Shown: positions 1-6,737 of the stretch, piece after piece | Layout: each line of letters begins with the position of its first letter | How positions within the stretch are numbered: position 1 is the stretch's first letter | Assembly (NCBI GenBank): GCA_016219145.1 | Contig: JACRCG010000172.1 | Coordinates: forward strand, 1 to 11,255 | Direction: 5' to 3' | Length of the DNA: 11,255 nucleotides | Origin: Deltaproteobacteria bacterium | GTDB lineage: Bacteria > Desulfobacterota > Desulfuromonadia > Geobacterales > Pseudopelobacteraceae | The notes under the pieces: generated by a model | What the model was told of the DNA's origin: nothing | What the model saw: the letters and a program-made list of their open reading frames with translations, nothing else | Databases searched by the model: none | Program-made: the position numbers and the translations under genes

Positions 1-749
1 CATTTCAACAACTTGTAAATATACATGAAAGTCCCGCCGACCGAGACGCCGGACAACAGGCCGGCATACTTGGCCATCTCGCGTGAGAACTGGACGCGAC
101 CCATGAATTCTTCGATATCGGAAGTCTCCTCCGTCATGATAGCGATAATATCCTGCCAGTCCTTATCCCACTGGAATACCTGCAGATACAGATCAGAACC
201 TCGCCAGATCAATATGCATACAAAGACCAGGCCGAAGGCTATAAAGCCTTTTGAAATGTCGGAGTCCTTGATGGCCTGGTAAATTTTTCTAACCAGTTCA
301 ATGTTCAAAACACAGAGGAACACCCAGATGGCGTTCTCAACCATCTTGATGTTCCTGATGGTATTGGGGCTCGGAGTCGGGTTTATGATCAGGAAGAGTC
401 CGGACAGCGCCAGCACTATCAGGGTACTCAGATAAACTACCAGTTTGTTGCCGGATATCTCAAAAGTGCGGCAGAAAACGTAATACTCAAGAAAACCGTG
501 AGTTATCATCATGATTGCCACGGTGCCGGAGATGTAATGGAAAGCGGTAAGTTTGTAGAAATGAGACCAGGGGTTAATGCTGTAAGCCTGACTTAGAAAT
601 ATCAGAAAGAATCCGATCGAAATGCTTGTCCAAACACGGGCATTACCGATACTGAAGTAAAAACTTATGGCTCCGGCCAAGCCCCAGAATATAACCTGGG
701 TGAGGTCGAACGGATTAAGCTGGGAAATAAGTTCGAAAAGTTTTTCCAT
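1..749 (-). CDS. Multi-pass inner-membrane protein, C-terminus cut by the window edge
   Basis: The frame opens at the ATG at 749-747 and stays open to the left edge, giving 249 codons with no stop, so the C-terminus lies outside the window. A GGAGGA ribosome site at 753-758 lies just upstream of this ATG and supports it. The protein has no cleavable signal. It shows about six or seven hydrophobic segments, roughly at residues 18-34, 40-56, 70-92, 102-123, 137-152, 167-183 and possibly 228-244. Between the sixth and seventh is an acidic soluble stretch (about 194-226) containing DKDWQD and TEETSDIEEF. I do not recognise a family. A sensor or regulator with a cytoplasmic domain beyond the edge is possible but unseen. 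The 27-bp gap to the upstream DUF4388-like gene suggests co-transcription and perhaps a shared function. I am confident it is a real gene and unsure of its function. Confidence 0.8.
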   Translation of the reverse strand, partial: MEKLFELISQLNPFDLTQVIFWGLAGAISFYFSIGNARVWTSISIGFFLIFLSQAYSINPWSHFYKLTAFHYISGTVAIMMITHGFLEYYVFCRTFEISGNKLVVYLSTLIVLALSGLFLIINPTPSPNTIRNIKMVENAIWVFLCVLNIELVRKIYQAIKDSDISKGFIAFGLVFVCILIWRGSDLYLQVFQWDKDWQDIIAIMTEETSDIEEFMGRVQFSREMAKYAGLLSGVSVGGTFMYIYKLLK

Positions 750-776
750 ATATCCTCCAGTAGTATCCAGATTAAA

Positions 777-1742
777 TTAGAATTCCGATTTTGCGACGGT
801 GATTATTGCAGAAAGTTTTTCCAGCATCAGCTTGGTATTGGTGCCGCTGATCAGCAGCTTGGCCGCTCTTTCAATGCTGGACAGAAATTTTACTGACCCG
901 GCCTCGTCGATCAGGCAGGAATTGCCTCCATTGTCAGAGAGCGCCTTGTCCACAACCCCGCGGCCGACCTTGCCAATATATTCTCCGACGATGATTTTTA
1001 TCTGTTCTTCAAACTCTGCAAGTTTGAGTGCGGCGGTTTTTTTGTCTCGTTCTTCACGGTCTCTGTTTATTTTTTCGATTTCAGACTGATGGAGCGCAAC
1101 CGATGTGTCCCATATCTTTTGAATATTGGTCACTTCCAAAAGGTTGACGCCCATCAAGTCTTCGGTGCTGAGAGTAGAAAAAAGATCGATCTTGGCACCT
1201 GGCATACCGGCTATCTTCTGCGATTCCGAGGACGATGTCTCTATCTCGCTTGAGCCGTCATGGAAAAACCCAAGCGGGTTGCCATCCTTGTAAAAAATCA
1301 TGGCTGAATGCTCATCTGTGTAGATGCGCAGGCAGCCATTCATCTTGTCGGACTTGATTTTTGCCAGAAGAGAAGTGATGTCGATCAGTTTAAGTTCTTG
1401 CGCCTTGTAGAGGGTGTCGCCCTGTAAAAGAGCATGTATGCACATGGTGAGATCTTTGGAGAGTTTGTAAACGTTCAGGGCGCCGCTGCCGGAGGTGACC
1501 AGCAGTTCGGACAGTGCAGAAAGGGCTTCAAATCCTGTCTGCCTTTTGCCGTTTTGTTCCTCATGCAGCGCGCTGACCAGTTTGCCGGTTTCAAATACTA
1601 AAATAACCGTGCTGGTCTGAAACACAAAGCTGGCATACCCTGTAAAACCGCCGTTGCTGAGTTTGGTCAAGACTTCCGGCAGTTTCAGCTTGGTAGCTGC
1701 CAGGTTTTCAAACAGGGGGTTGCCTTTGGGGAGAAGAAACAT
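777..1742 (-). CDS. Cytoplasmic protein with two tandem DUF4388/PATAN-like modules
   Basis: The product is 321 residues with no signal peptide or membrane segment. The start is the ATG at 1742, which has a perfect AGGAGG site 5 nt upstream. A longer reading from the ATG at 1769 would place that ribosome site inside the coding sequence, so I reject it. Residues about 18-105 and 118-204 look like two copies of one module: a helix, G-x-h beta strands, then a hydrophobic strand followed by a turn and G (VFETGKLVSALHE matches FYKDGNPLGFFHD). This is the pattern of DUF4388/PATAN domains, which are often linked to bacterial signalling and GTPase/roadblock systems. Residues about 218-250 are charged and probably a coiled coil (EIEKINRDREERDKK). 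Residues 250-318 form a small alpha/beta tail of unknown type. It is transcribed with the membrane protein downstream. The module assignment is by eye; the biochemical role is unknown. Confidence 0.75.
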   Translation of the reverse strand: MFLLPKGNPLFENLAATKLKLPEVLTKLSNGGFTGYASFVFQTSTVILVFETGKLVSALHEEQNGKRQTGFEALSALSELLVTSGSGALNVYKLSKDLTMCIHALLQGDTLYKAQELKLIDITSLLAKIKSDKMNGCLRIYTDEHSAMIFYKDGNPLGFFHDGSSEIETSSSESQKIAGMPGAKIDLFSTLSTEDLMGVNLLEVTNIQKIWDTSVALHQSEIEKINRDREERDKKTAALKLAEFEEQIKIIVGEYIGKVGRGVVDKALSDNGGNSCLIDEAGSVKFLSSIERAAKLLISGTNTKLMLEKLSAIITVAKSEF

Positions 1743-1747
1743 CGGTG

Positions 1748-1753
1748 CCTCCT
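1748..1753 (-). promoter_or_regulatory. Ribosome binding site that fixes the start of the DUF4388-like gene
   Basis: On the minus strand this reads AGGAGG with a 5-nt spacer to the ATG at 1742. It lies within the first nine codons of the alternative longer frame (ATG at 1769), which has no comparable site. This is why the shorter start was chosen. Confidence 0.8.
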
Positions 1754-1781
1754 GAAAACGCTGAATCAATAGATAGAGCAG

Positions 1782-1810
1782 AAGCTAATATATATTGAAA
1801 CGTATGTCAA
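1782..1810 (-). promoter_or_regulatory. Candidate sigma70-type promoter for the DUF4388-like/membrane protein pair
   Basis: On the minus strand there is a consensus TTGACA at 1810-1805, a 17-bp spacer, and a weak -10 TAGCTT at 1787-1782. The predicted start falls near 1775, leaving a short leader before the ribosome site at 1753-1748. The -35 is perfect and the spacing ideal, but the -10 matches only three of six positions. Confidence 0.45.
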
Positions 1811-1983
1811 AACTTTTAAGTCAGGTAATACCCCAAAATCGTTATATTTTTGAAATACCAGCATGATTTGTGCGGCAAATAGCCGTGGTTTGTAAAAATA
1901 TCCCTGTTGAATCACGTAGTTTCAGCGTAGAGCGTGTAACCTGATGAATTGAAAGCCAATTCTAACCAACCGGAAAATAAAAG

Positions 1984-2026
1984 AAAAGGCACGAGCTGCA
2001 GTATATTGTCTGTTCTCGTGCCTTTT
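1984..2026 (-). terminator. Intrinsic terminator of maeB
   Basis: A perfect 12-bp inverted repeat (AAAAGGCACGAG at 1984-1995 and CTCGTGCCTTTT at 2015-2026) flanks a 19-nt loop. On the minus strand the hairpin is followed by CTTTTATTTTCC, a U-rich tail. It begins 42 nt after the maeB stop codon. The loop is longer than usual for a terminator, but it contains CTGCAG, which can itself fold. The stem is A/T-flanked on both sides, but no plus-strand gene ends here, so the minus-strand role is favoured. Confidence 0.85.
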
Positions 2027-2068
2027 GGCTTCAAATACAACCTTTTCAATTGTCATGCCATGTCAGTA

Positions 2069-4318
2069 TCAGGTGGTTTGGGCATCCACTACAGCGATGG
2101 CGGCCATGTTGACGATATCATCAACACTGTCCCCGCGCTGCAAAACGTGTATAGGCTTTTTCATGCCCATCAGAATCGGGCCGATCGCCTCTGCGCCTCC
2201 CAGGTGGTGCAGCAGTTTGTAACAGATGTTTCCCGAGCTGAGATCTGGAAAAATAAGGATGTTAGCCTTTGTTTTGAGCTTTGAAAAAGTGAAGCCATCC
2301 AGAAGTTCCTGAACCACGGCAGTGTCGGCCTGCATTTCGCCTTCAACGATCAGCTCGGGGGCACGCTGTTTAACGATTTCGGTAGCCCTGCGCACCTTGT
2401 CAACCTGCGGATGTTTTACAGATCCGAAGTTGGCGAAGGAAAGCATGGCGATCCTGGGCTCAATATCGAGCATTCGCACCTTCTCGGCTGCCAGGATGGC
2501 AGTCTCAGCCAGTTCCTCGGCTGTCGGATCAATTGTTACAGTCGCATCAGCAAGAAAGTAGACATCATTTTTGAATACCATCATGTAAAGGCCATGCACA
2601 CTGGAGAGGCCCTGCTGTTTTCCGACCACTTCGAGTGCCGGGCGGATAGTTTCAGGATAGTGAGTGTCAATCCCTCCCAGCAGGGCATCGGCATCACCCA
2701 TGTGCACCATCATGGCGGCAAAATGTGTGCGAGACTTACGCCGCAAAATCCGTTGCGACTCGGACAGTGTCAATCCCTTGCGTTGACGCAGCCGGTATAG
2801 TTCTTCAGTATATTTTTCAGTCAGTTCCGACTCAGCCGGATCTATGATCGGCACGTCCAGCTCGATATTAAGTTCAGCCAGCTTTTTGGTGATTTTTTTA
2901 TGATCACCGATCAGAATCGGGTTGGCAATACCTTCCTCCAGAAGCTCTTTGGAAGCCCGGAGGATTTTTTCATGGTCACCTTCGGGGAAAATGATCGTTT
3001 TCGGATCGCTCTTGGCTTTGTTGATGATCATGCGCATGATCTCTTTTGATTTGCCCTGAGTCGATTCCAGGTGCTCGATGTATTTGGCCATATCATCAAT
3101 CGGCTGACGGGCGACGCCGGTCTCCATGGCGGCCCGGGCAATGGCAGGAGCGACATGCAGAAGAACGCGCGGGTCAAATGGCTTGGGGATGATATAGTCG
3201 CGGCCGAAAGCAAACTTGACATTGCCATAGGCCTTGCTGACTGAATCCGGCACCTCTTCGCGAGCCAGTTGCGCAAGGGCCTTGACGGCGGCCAGTTTCA
3301 TCTCTTCGTTGATGCAGGTGGCGCGGCAGTCGAGAGCCCCACGGAAGATGAAGGGGAATCCAAGCACGTTGTTGACCTGATTGGGGTAGTCGGAACGACC
3401 GGTGGCGATCATGACGTCGCTACGTACTGCGTGGGCATCCTCCGGGGTTATTTCCGGATCCGGGTTGGCCATGGCGAAGATGATCGGGTTAGGGGCCATG
3501 CTTGCTACCATCTCTTTGGTGAAGGCGCCTTTGGCAGATAGGCCGAACAGGACATCGGCCCCGTTTGCGGCCTCCTCCAGGGTGCGGAAATGCGTGTCGG
3601 CGGCGAAGAGTTCCTTATAAGGGTTCATCCCTTCGGTGCGCCCCTTGTAGATGACCCCTTTGGTGTCGCACATGATCATATTGTTAGGCTTTACTCCCAG
3701 AGCAATCGCCAGCTTGGCGCAGGAGTTTGCAGACGCGCCGGCGCCGTTAACGACGATACGGATGTCTTCGATCTTCTTGTCAACCAGATACAGGGCGTTG
3801 AGCAGGGCGGCTGATGAGATTATGGCGGTGCCGTGCTGGTCGTCGTGGAAGACCGGGATCTTCATGGTCTTTTTAAGGGTTTCCTCAATGTAGAAGCATT
3901 CCGGGGCCTTGATGTCCTCAAGGTTGATACCGCCGAAGGTTGGCTCAAGCAGCTGGCAGGCCTTGATGATTTCATCCGGATCTTCCGTGTCGAGTTCAAT
4001 ATCAAACACGTCGATGTCGGCAAAACGCTTGAAAAGGATGCCCTTGCCCTCCATGACCGGTTTTCCGGCCAGAGCGCCCAGGTTGCCCAAGCCAAGGACG
4101 GCTGTGCCGTTGGATACGACCGCCACCAGATTGCCCTTGGCAGTGTATTTGTAAGCGTCTTCAGGGTTTTGCTGGATAGCCAGACAAGGCTCCGCAACAC
4201 CCGGAGAGTAGGCCAGCGACAGGTCTGCTGCCGTCTGGCACGGTTTGGTTGAAATTACTTCGATCTTGCCTTTGCGGCCCATTGAATGATATTCAAGGGC
4301 GTCCTTGATTTTGGCCAT
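2069..4318 (-). CDS. maeB: NADP-type malic enzyme fused to a phosphotransacetylase-like domain (MaeB)
   Basis: The 749-residue product matches the usual 750-770 residue length of MaeB-type hybrids. It should carry out oxidative decarboxylation of malate to pyruvate with NADP, supplying pyruvate and NADPH in the cytoplasm. The malic enzyme part spans residues 1-425. It has the tyrosine motif SLAYSPGVAEPC (Y37), the metal-binding stretches LEDIKAPECF (E134, D135) and FHDDQHGTA (D159, D160), a Rossmann motif NGAGASA (191-197) and MANPDPEI (283-290). The C-terminal part (about 425-749) is phosphotransacetylase-like, with FPEGDHE, GDADALLGG (541-549), SFANFGSVKHP and PDLSSGNICYKL. In characterised MaeB proteins this domain is regulatory, responding to acetyl-CoA, and is not itself an active Pta; I infer the same here. 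The ATG at 4318 has a GGAG site upstream. The gene stands alone, with a terminator downstream and a divergent kinase gene upstream. No lesion is visible. Confidence 0.96.
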   Translation of the reverse strand: MAKIKDALEYHSMGRKGKIEVISTKPCQTAADLSLAYSPGVAEPCLAIQQNPEDAYKYTAKGNLVAVVSNGTAVLGLGNLGALAGKPVMEGKGILFKRFADIDVFDIELDTEDPDEIIKACQLLEPTFGGINLEDIKAPECFYIEETLKKTMKIPVFHDDQHGTAIISSAALLNALYLVDKKIEDIRIVVNGAGASANSCAKLAIALGVKPNNMIMCDTKGVIYKGRTEGMNPYKELFAADTHFRTLEEAANGADVLFGLSAKGAFTKEMVASMAPNPIIFAMANPDPEITPEDAHAVRSDVMIATGRSDYPNQVNNVLGFPFIFRGALDCRATCINEEMKLAAVKALAQLAREEVPDSVSKAYGNVKFAFGRDYIIPKPFDPRVLLHVAPAIARAAMETGVARQPIDDMAKYIEHLESTQGKSKEIMRMIINKAKSDPKTIIFPEGDHEKILRASKELLEEGIANPILIGDHKKITKKLAELNIELDVPIIDPAESELTEKYTEELYRLRQRKGLTLSESQRILRRKSRTHFAAMMVHMGDADALLGGIDTHYPETIRPALEVVGKQQGLSSVHGLYMMVFKNDVYFLADATVTIDPTAEELAETAILAAEKVRMLDIEPRIAMLSFANFGSVKHPQVDKVRRATEIVKQRAPELIVEGEMQADTAVVQELLDGFTFSKLKTKANILIFPDLSSGNICYKLLHHLGGAEAIGPILMGMKKPIHVLQRGDSVDDIVNMAAIAVVDAQTT

Positions 4319-4383
4319 ACTAGTCTCCGTTTTTAGTTTAGTTAAAAAAACCCTGAATTTAAACTACTTATTACTCTCAATCT

Positions 4384-4398
4384 TTTACTAAAAGTAAA
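4384..4398. repeat. 15-bp dyad in the maeB leader, possible operator
   Basis: TTTACT and AGTAAA form a perfect 6-bp inverted repeat around AAA. It sits just downstream of the candidate maeB -10, where transcription would begin. This is a typical place for a repressor site, but the sequence is AT-rich and such dyads also arise by chance. I do not recognise the regulator. Confidence 0.3.
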
Positions 4399-4400
4399 TA

Positions 4401-4430
4401 ACAGTAGTCTTCTTAATATGCTGTTGTCAA
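4401..4430 (-). promoter_or_regulatory. Candidate sigma70-type promoter for maeB
   Basis: On the minus strand there is a consensus TTGACA at 4430-4425, an 18-bp spacer and a weak -10 TACTGT at 4406-4401. It would give a leader of about 75 nt before the ATG at 4318. The assignment depends mainly on the -35 element. Confidence 0.4.
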
Positions 4431-4555
4431 GCAGTTAATGTTTATCCGCAAAAAAATGCTAACCATCTTATATCACAGGTAACCGTTTGCAATTGACTTG
4501 TCTCTTTTGATTACGGTGGTAAAATTCTTGACAAATATATTGTTGGAGTGACGGC

Positions 4556-5500
4556 ATGTCGCAGTTGATTATCGGTATCGATATTGGCGGAACAAACTTG
4601 CGGATGGCTCTGATTTCACCTGAGGGTGTGGTTTATTGCCGTTGCCGGATGCCCAGCCTTATTGCTGAAGGCCGTGATGCATTTTGCGGAAGGATGCTGC
4701 GAGGTATTTCGGATTTGAGAGCAGAAGCTCAGTCCCTGAGTTCCGAAGTTGTTGCCATCGGAATCGGGGTGCCGGGGCTTGTCGGGAACAGTGGCTTGAT
4801 TCATTCATCAGTAAATATGCGGCCACTGGATGGTTTCAATTTGTCCAGCTTTTTGTCCGAACAGACCGGGATCCAGACGGAGTGCGCCAATGATGCAAAT
4901 TTAATTGCATTGGGAGAACAGTTATATGGCGCCGGTAGAGGGAAGTCCTCATTTGTTGTTATTACGATCGGTACAGGATTGGGAAGCGGCCTGGTCCTCG
5001 ATGGAAAGCTGTGGAATGGGGCTGGTGGGTTTGCGTCCGAATTCGGACATGTAACGGTTGATCCGGACGGAGAATTATGCTCCTGCGGCAACCGGGGATG
5101 TCTGGAACGATACGTTTCCGCTGAGGCTTTGGTTCGTACGATGGCAGAACTGTCGCCGGACCTGGGCAAGCGCTCATTATGCGCGGAAGAGATTGCCCTG
5201 ATGGCACGCAACGGTAACCTGGCGGCGCTGGAAGCGTTCAGAAGAATGGGACGATGGCTGGGAATCGCCCTGGCGTCATTGTCAAATACTCTCAATCTGG
5301 AAGCCGTAATTGTCGGCGGCGGTGTGGCAGCAAGTCTTGATCTCTTCGAACCGGTCCTAAGAATTGAATTGGCCAATCGTTGTTTTCTGGAAATACATTC
5401 CGCCATCGACATCATCAAGGGAGAGCTGGGAGATGATGCCGGTCTTTTGGGGGCGACAGCACTCGCAAACAAGCATATCGCTAATAGTCAGAAACTTTAA
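4556..5500 (+). CDS. ROK-family sugar kinase, probably glucokinase
   Basis: The 314-residue product has the full set of ROK kinase features and the usual family length. It has the N-terminal phosphate-binding motif DIGGTN (9-14), the catalytic aspartate in NDAN (D113), GTGLGSG (139-145) and the glutamate-histidine motif EFGH (E162, H165). The zinc site is made by H165 with the cysteines of CSCGNRGC (C175, C177, C182). A C-terminal nucleotide-binding GGGVA lies at 254-258. The likely reaction is ATP-dependent phosphorylation of glucose to glucose 6-phosphate in the cytoplasm. N-acetylmannosamine, fructose or another hexose as substrate cannot be excluded by eye. No DNA-binding domain is present, so it is not a ROK repressor. 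GGAG at 4545-4548 sits 7 nt before the ATG. It diverges from maeB and is followed after 89 bp by the exported-protein cluster, with no obvious terminator between. Confidence 0.93.
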   Translation: MSQLIIGIDIGGTNLRMALISPEGVVYCRCRMPSLIAEGRDAFCGRMLRGISDLRAEAQSLSSEVVAIGIGVPGLVGNSGLIHSSVNMRPLDGFNLSSFLSEQTGIQTECANDANLIALGEQLYGAGRGKSSFVVITIGTGLGSGLVLDGKLWNGAGGFASEFGHVTVDPDGELCSCGNRGCLERYVSAEALVRTMAELSPDLGKRSLCAEEIALMARNGNLAALEAFRRMGRWLGIALASLSNTLNLEAVIVGGGVAASLDLFEPVLRIELANRCFLEIHSAIDIIKGELGDDAGLLGATALANKHIANSQKL

Positions 5501-5514
5501 TCCATATTGGTGTC

Positions 5515-5542
5515 TTGACAAGTTTGAAATATAGGGTAAAAC
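5515..5542 (+). promoter_or_regulatory. Candidate sigma70-type promoter of the exported-protein cluster
   Basis: A consensus TTGACA (5515-5520) is followed after 16 bp by TAAAAC (5537-5542), which matches TATAAT at four of six positions. It lies in the gap between the ROK kinase and the lipoprotein gene and would leave a leader of about 40 nt. No terminator is visible after the kinase, so read-through from that gene is also possible. Confidence 0.5.
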
Positions 5543-5589
5543 CATTCAAATAGTTCTGTTTATTATCTAAGTCCTTTCAGGAGGTCACA

Positions 5590-6693
5590 ATGCCAGCTAC
5601 TTGTTCACTCAAACGGTTTATGTATTTTGTGCTGTTTACGGCGGCAACATTCGTATCGGTATCAGGTTGTGTAAGTACCGGTGGCTCAGCAATGGATACG
5701 CATAAAAAGGGCATGGAAAGCGTGACAGAGGAAGAGTATGTGGTCCCCAAGAAGCCGATAGACAAGCACTCTATCGGCTGCGCCTGGTCGAAGCAGTTCG
5801 GTCCTGTGGAAGACCCGGGAGTTGCTGATATCCGCGTCAAGAAGGAAAAGTCGTTCAGCGGAGTCCAACAGGATTTTGCCTACAACCGGGGCATCGCATT
5901 GGGTGGTACTCCAGCTGTTGCTCCTGTGCAGGCCGAAATTGGACTTCAGGGCGGCAGTGTCGAAAAATCCAAGTTGGCCGGGCTTGAGATCATCACCCCT
6001 GTAAATATCGGTGATGTTCCGTTTGAGCCGGAAGTGCCGTACATAACTGAGGCTTTGCGGCTGGCAAATTTCAAGATCGGCGATGAAAAATCCAACAAGG
6101 CGCAGCTCAATGTCGGAGTCGGCTCTGTTGTCGGCAATGCTGTGGCAACTGCCGAAGTGGGTTCACAAGCCCGTCGCGGAACGGAGGGTGATGGCCTGGT
6201 GGTGGCTTATAAGCTGAACAAGATCGATATGGATAGCTACAAGAAGCAGGATACCGGAAGTTTGAAGCTGGAGCTGAATAAGTCGGAGGAAAAATCCGGC
6301 ATGATTATCAAAGCCAGATACCATACCATTGAGCCTGGGACCAGTAAGTCTTTGCCGCGTAACCTGGTCTGGGCCTGTGCCCGTGCCGATGCGATGAGCC
6401 GCGACATGGTGGCGGCGTGGTTTGTTGAACTAAGGTCAACCGATCCCAAGCGCAAGTCTCTCACCATAGCATTCCCCGCCCACCCCAAGGTCGATGATTG
6501 TTCCAATTACAGCAGTGTCATTTTCTCGAAGATAAATCCGGTCACAGATAAGATAGAACGCCAGAAAATCACAGTTACGGTGATTGATGCCGAGGTGACT
6601 GACAGTCTGAAACCGCAAATATGGGATGCACGCGCTTCACTTGTTGATGAGTCCTTCAAGATCAAAACGGTAAAACCGGGTGATCTGCAATAA
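5590..6693 (+). CDS. Outer-membrane-type lipoprotein of unknown family
   Basis: The 367-residue product starts at an ATG with a perfect AGGAGGT site at 5579-5585. The N-terminus is a type II signal: basic residues K8 and R9, a hydrophobic stretch at 11-24, and a lipobox SVSGC with the lipidated cysteine at C27. Residue +2 is Val, not Asp, so the inner-membrane retention signal is absent and an outer-membrane location is likely. The mature part has no membrane segment. It has a low-complexity linker, then a mixed alpha/beta region with repeated glycine- and valine-rich strands (for example LNVGVGSVVGNAVATAEVG near 173-191). Three further cysteines (C64, C263, C304) could form a disulfide. I do not recognise a domain. 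It is the first of five exported products, with the next gene 44 bp downstream. It may anchor or assemble an envelope structure with those proteins. Confidence 0.85.
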   Translation: MPATCSLKRFMYFVLFTAATFVSVSGCVSTGGSAMDTHKKGMESVTEEEYVVPKKPIDKHSIGCAWSKQFGPVEDPGVADIRVKKEKSFSGVQQDFAYNRGIALGGTPAVAPVQAEIGLQGGSVEKSKLAGLEIITPVNIGDVPFEPEVPYITEALRLANFKIGDEKSNKAQLNVGVGSVVGNAVATAEVGSQARRGTEGDGLVVAYKLNKIDMDSYKKQDTGSLKLELNKSEEKSGMIIKARYHTIEPGTSKSLPRNLVWACARADAMSRDMVAAWFVELRSTDPKRKSLTIAFPAHPKVDDCSNYSSVIFSKINPVTDKIERQKITVTVIDAEVTDSLKPQIWDARASLVDESFKIKTVKPGDLQ

Positions 6694-6737
6694 ACGTTAG
6701 AGCTTTGACTTCTACTTGCTCTTGAAAGGAGTGTCTC

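Larger units (their letters stand above)
1743..2068. other. Intergenic region between maeB and the DUF4388-like gene
   Basis: These 326 bp hold no credible gene. The part near 1782-1810 contains the candidate promoter and 1984-2026 the maeB terminator. Between them (about 1811-1970) I see only AT-rich sequence and a minor 4-bp stem (CGGC/GCCG at 1873-1885). I find no convincing small RNA, riboswitch or repeat. Short frames from 1949 and 2025 mostly overlap the end of maeB and have no ribosome site. Confidence 0.6.

Noticed and set aside
1873..1885. Short hairpin CGGC-AAATA-GCCG in the intergenic region
   Set aside because: The stem is only 4 bp with no U-tract or conserved context; chance is a sufficient explanation.
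2411..4252. Several plus-strand open frames opposite maeB (for example 3833-4252 and 2411-2800)
   Set aside because: They are antisense to a full-length, well-conserved malic enzyme, have no ribosome sites, and their translations show no family pattern.
4331..4352. T-rich/A-rich inverted stretch just upstream of maeB, considered as a terminator
   Set aside because: The stem would be almost all A-T pairs and lies in the maeB leader, where termination would make little sense without an attenuator structure. None was visible.
4493..4533. Possible promoter of the ROK kinase (TTGACT at 4493, TAAAAT at 4520, TTGACA at 4528)
   Set aside because: TTGACT to TAAAAT has a 21-bp spacer, too long for sigma70. 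TTGACA at 4528 would put its -10 on the start codon. A promoter must exist in this region but I cannot place it.
4801..5472. A 223-codon minus-strand frame opposite the ROK kinase
   Set aside because: It is a shadow of the kinase frame, with a Ser/Pro/Arg-rich composition and no start signal. The kinase has every family motif.
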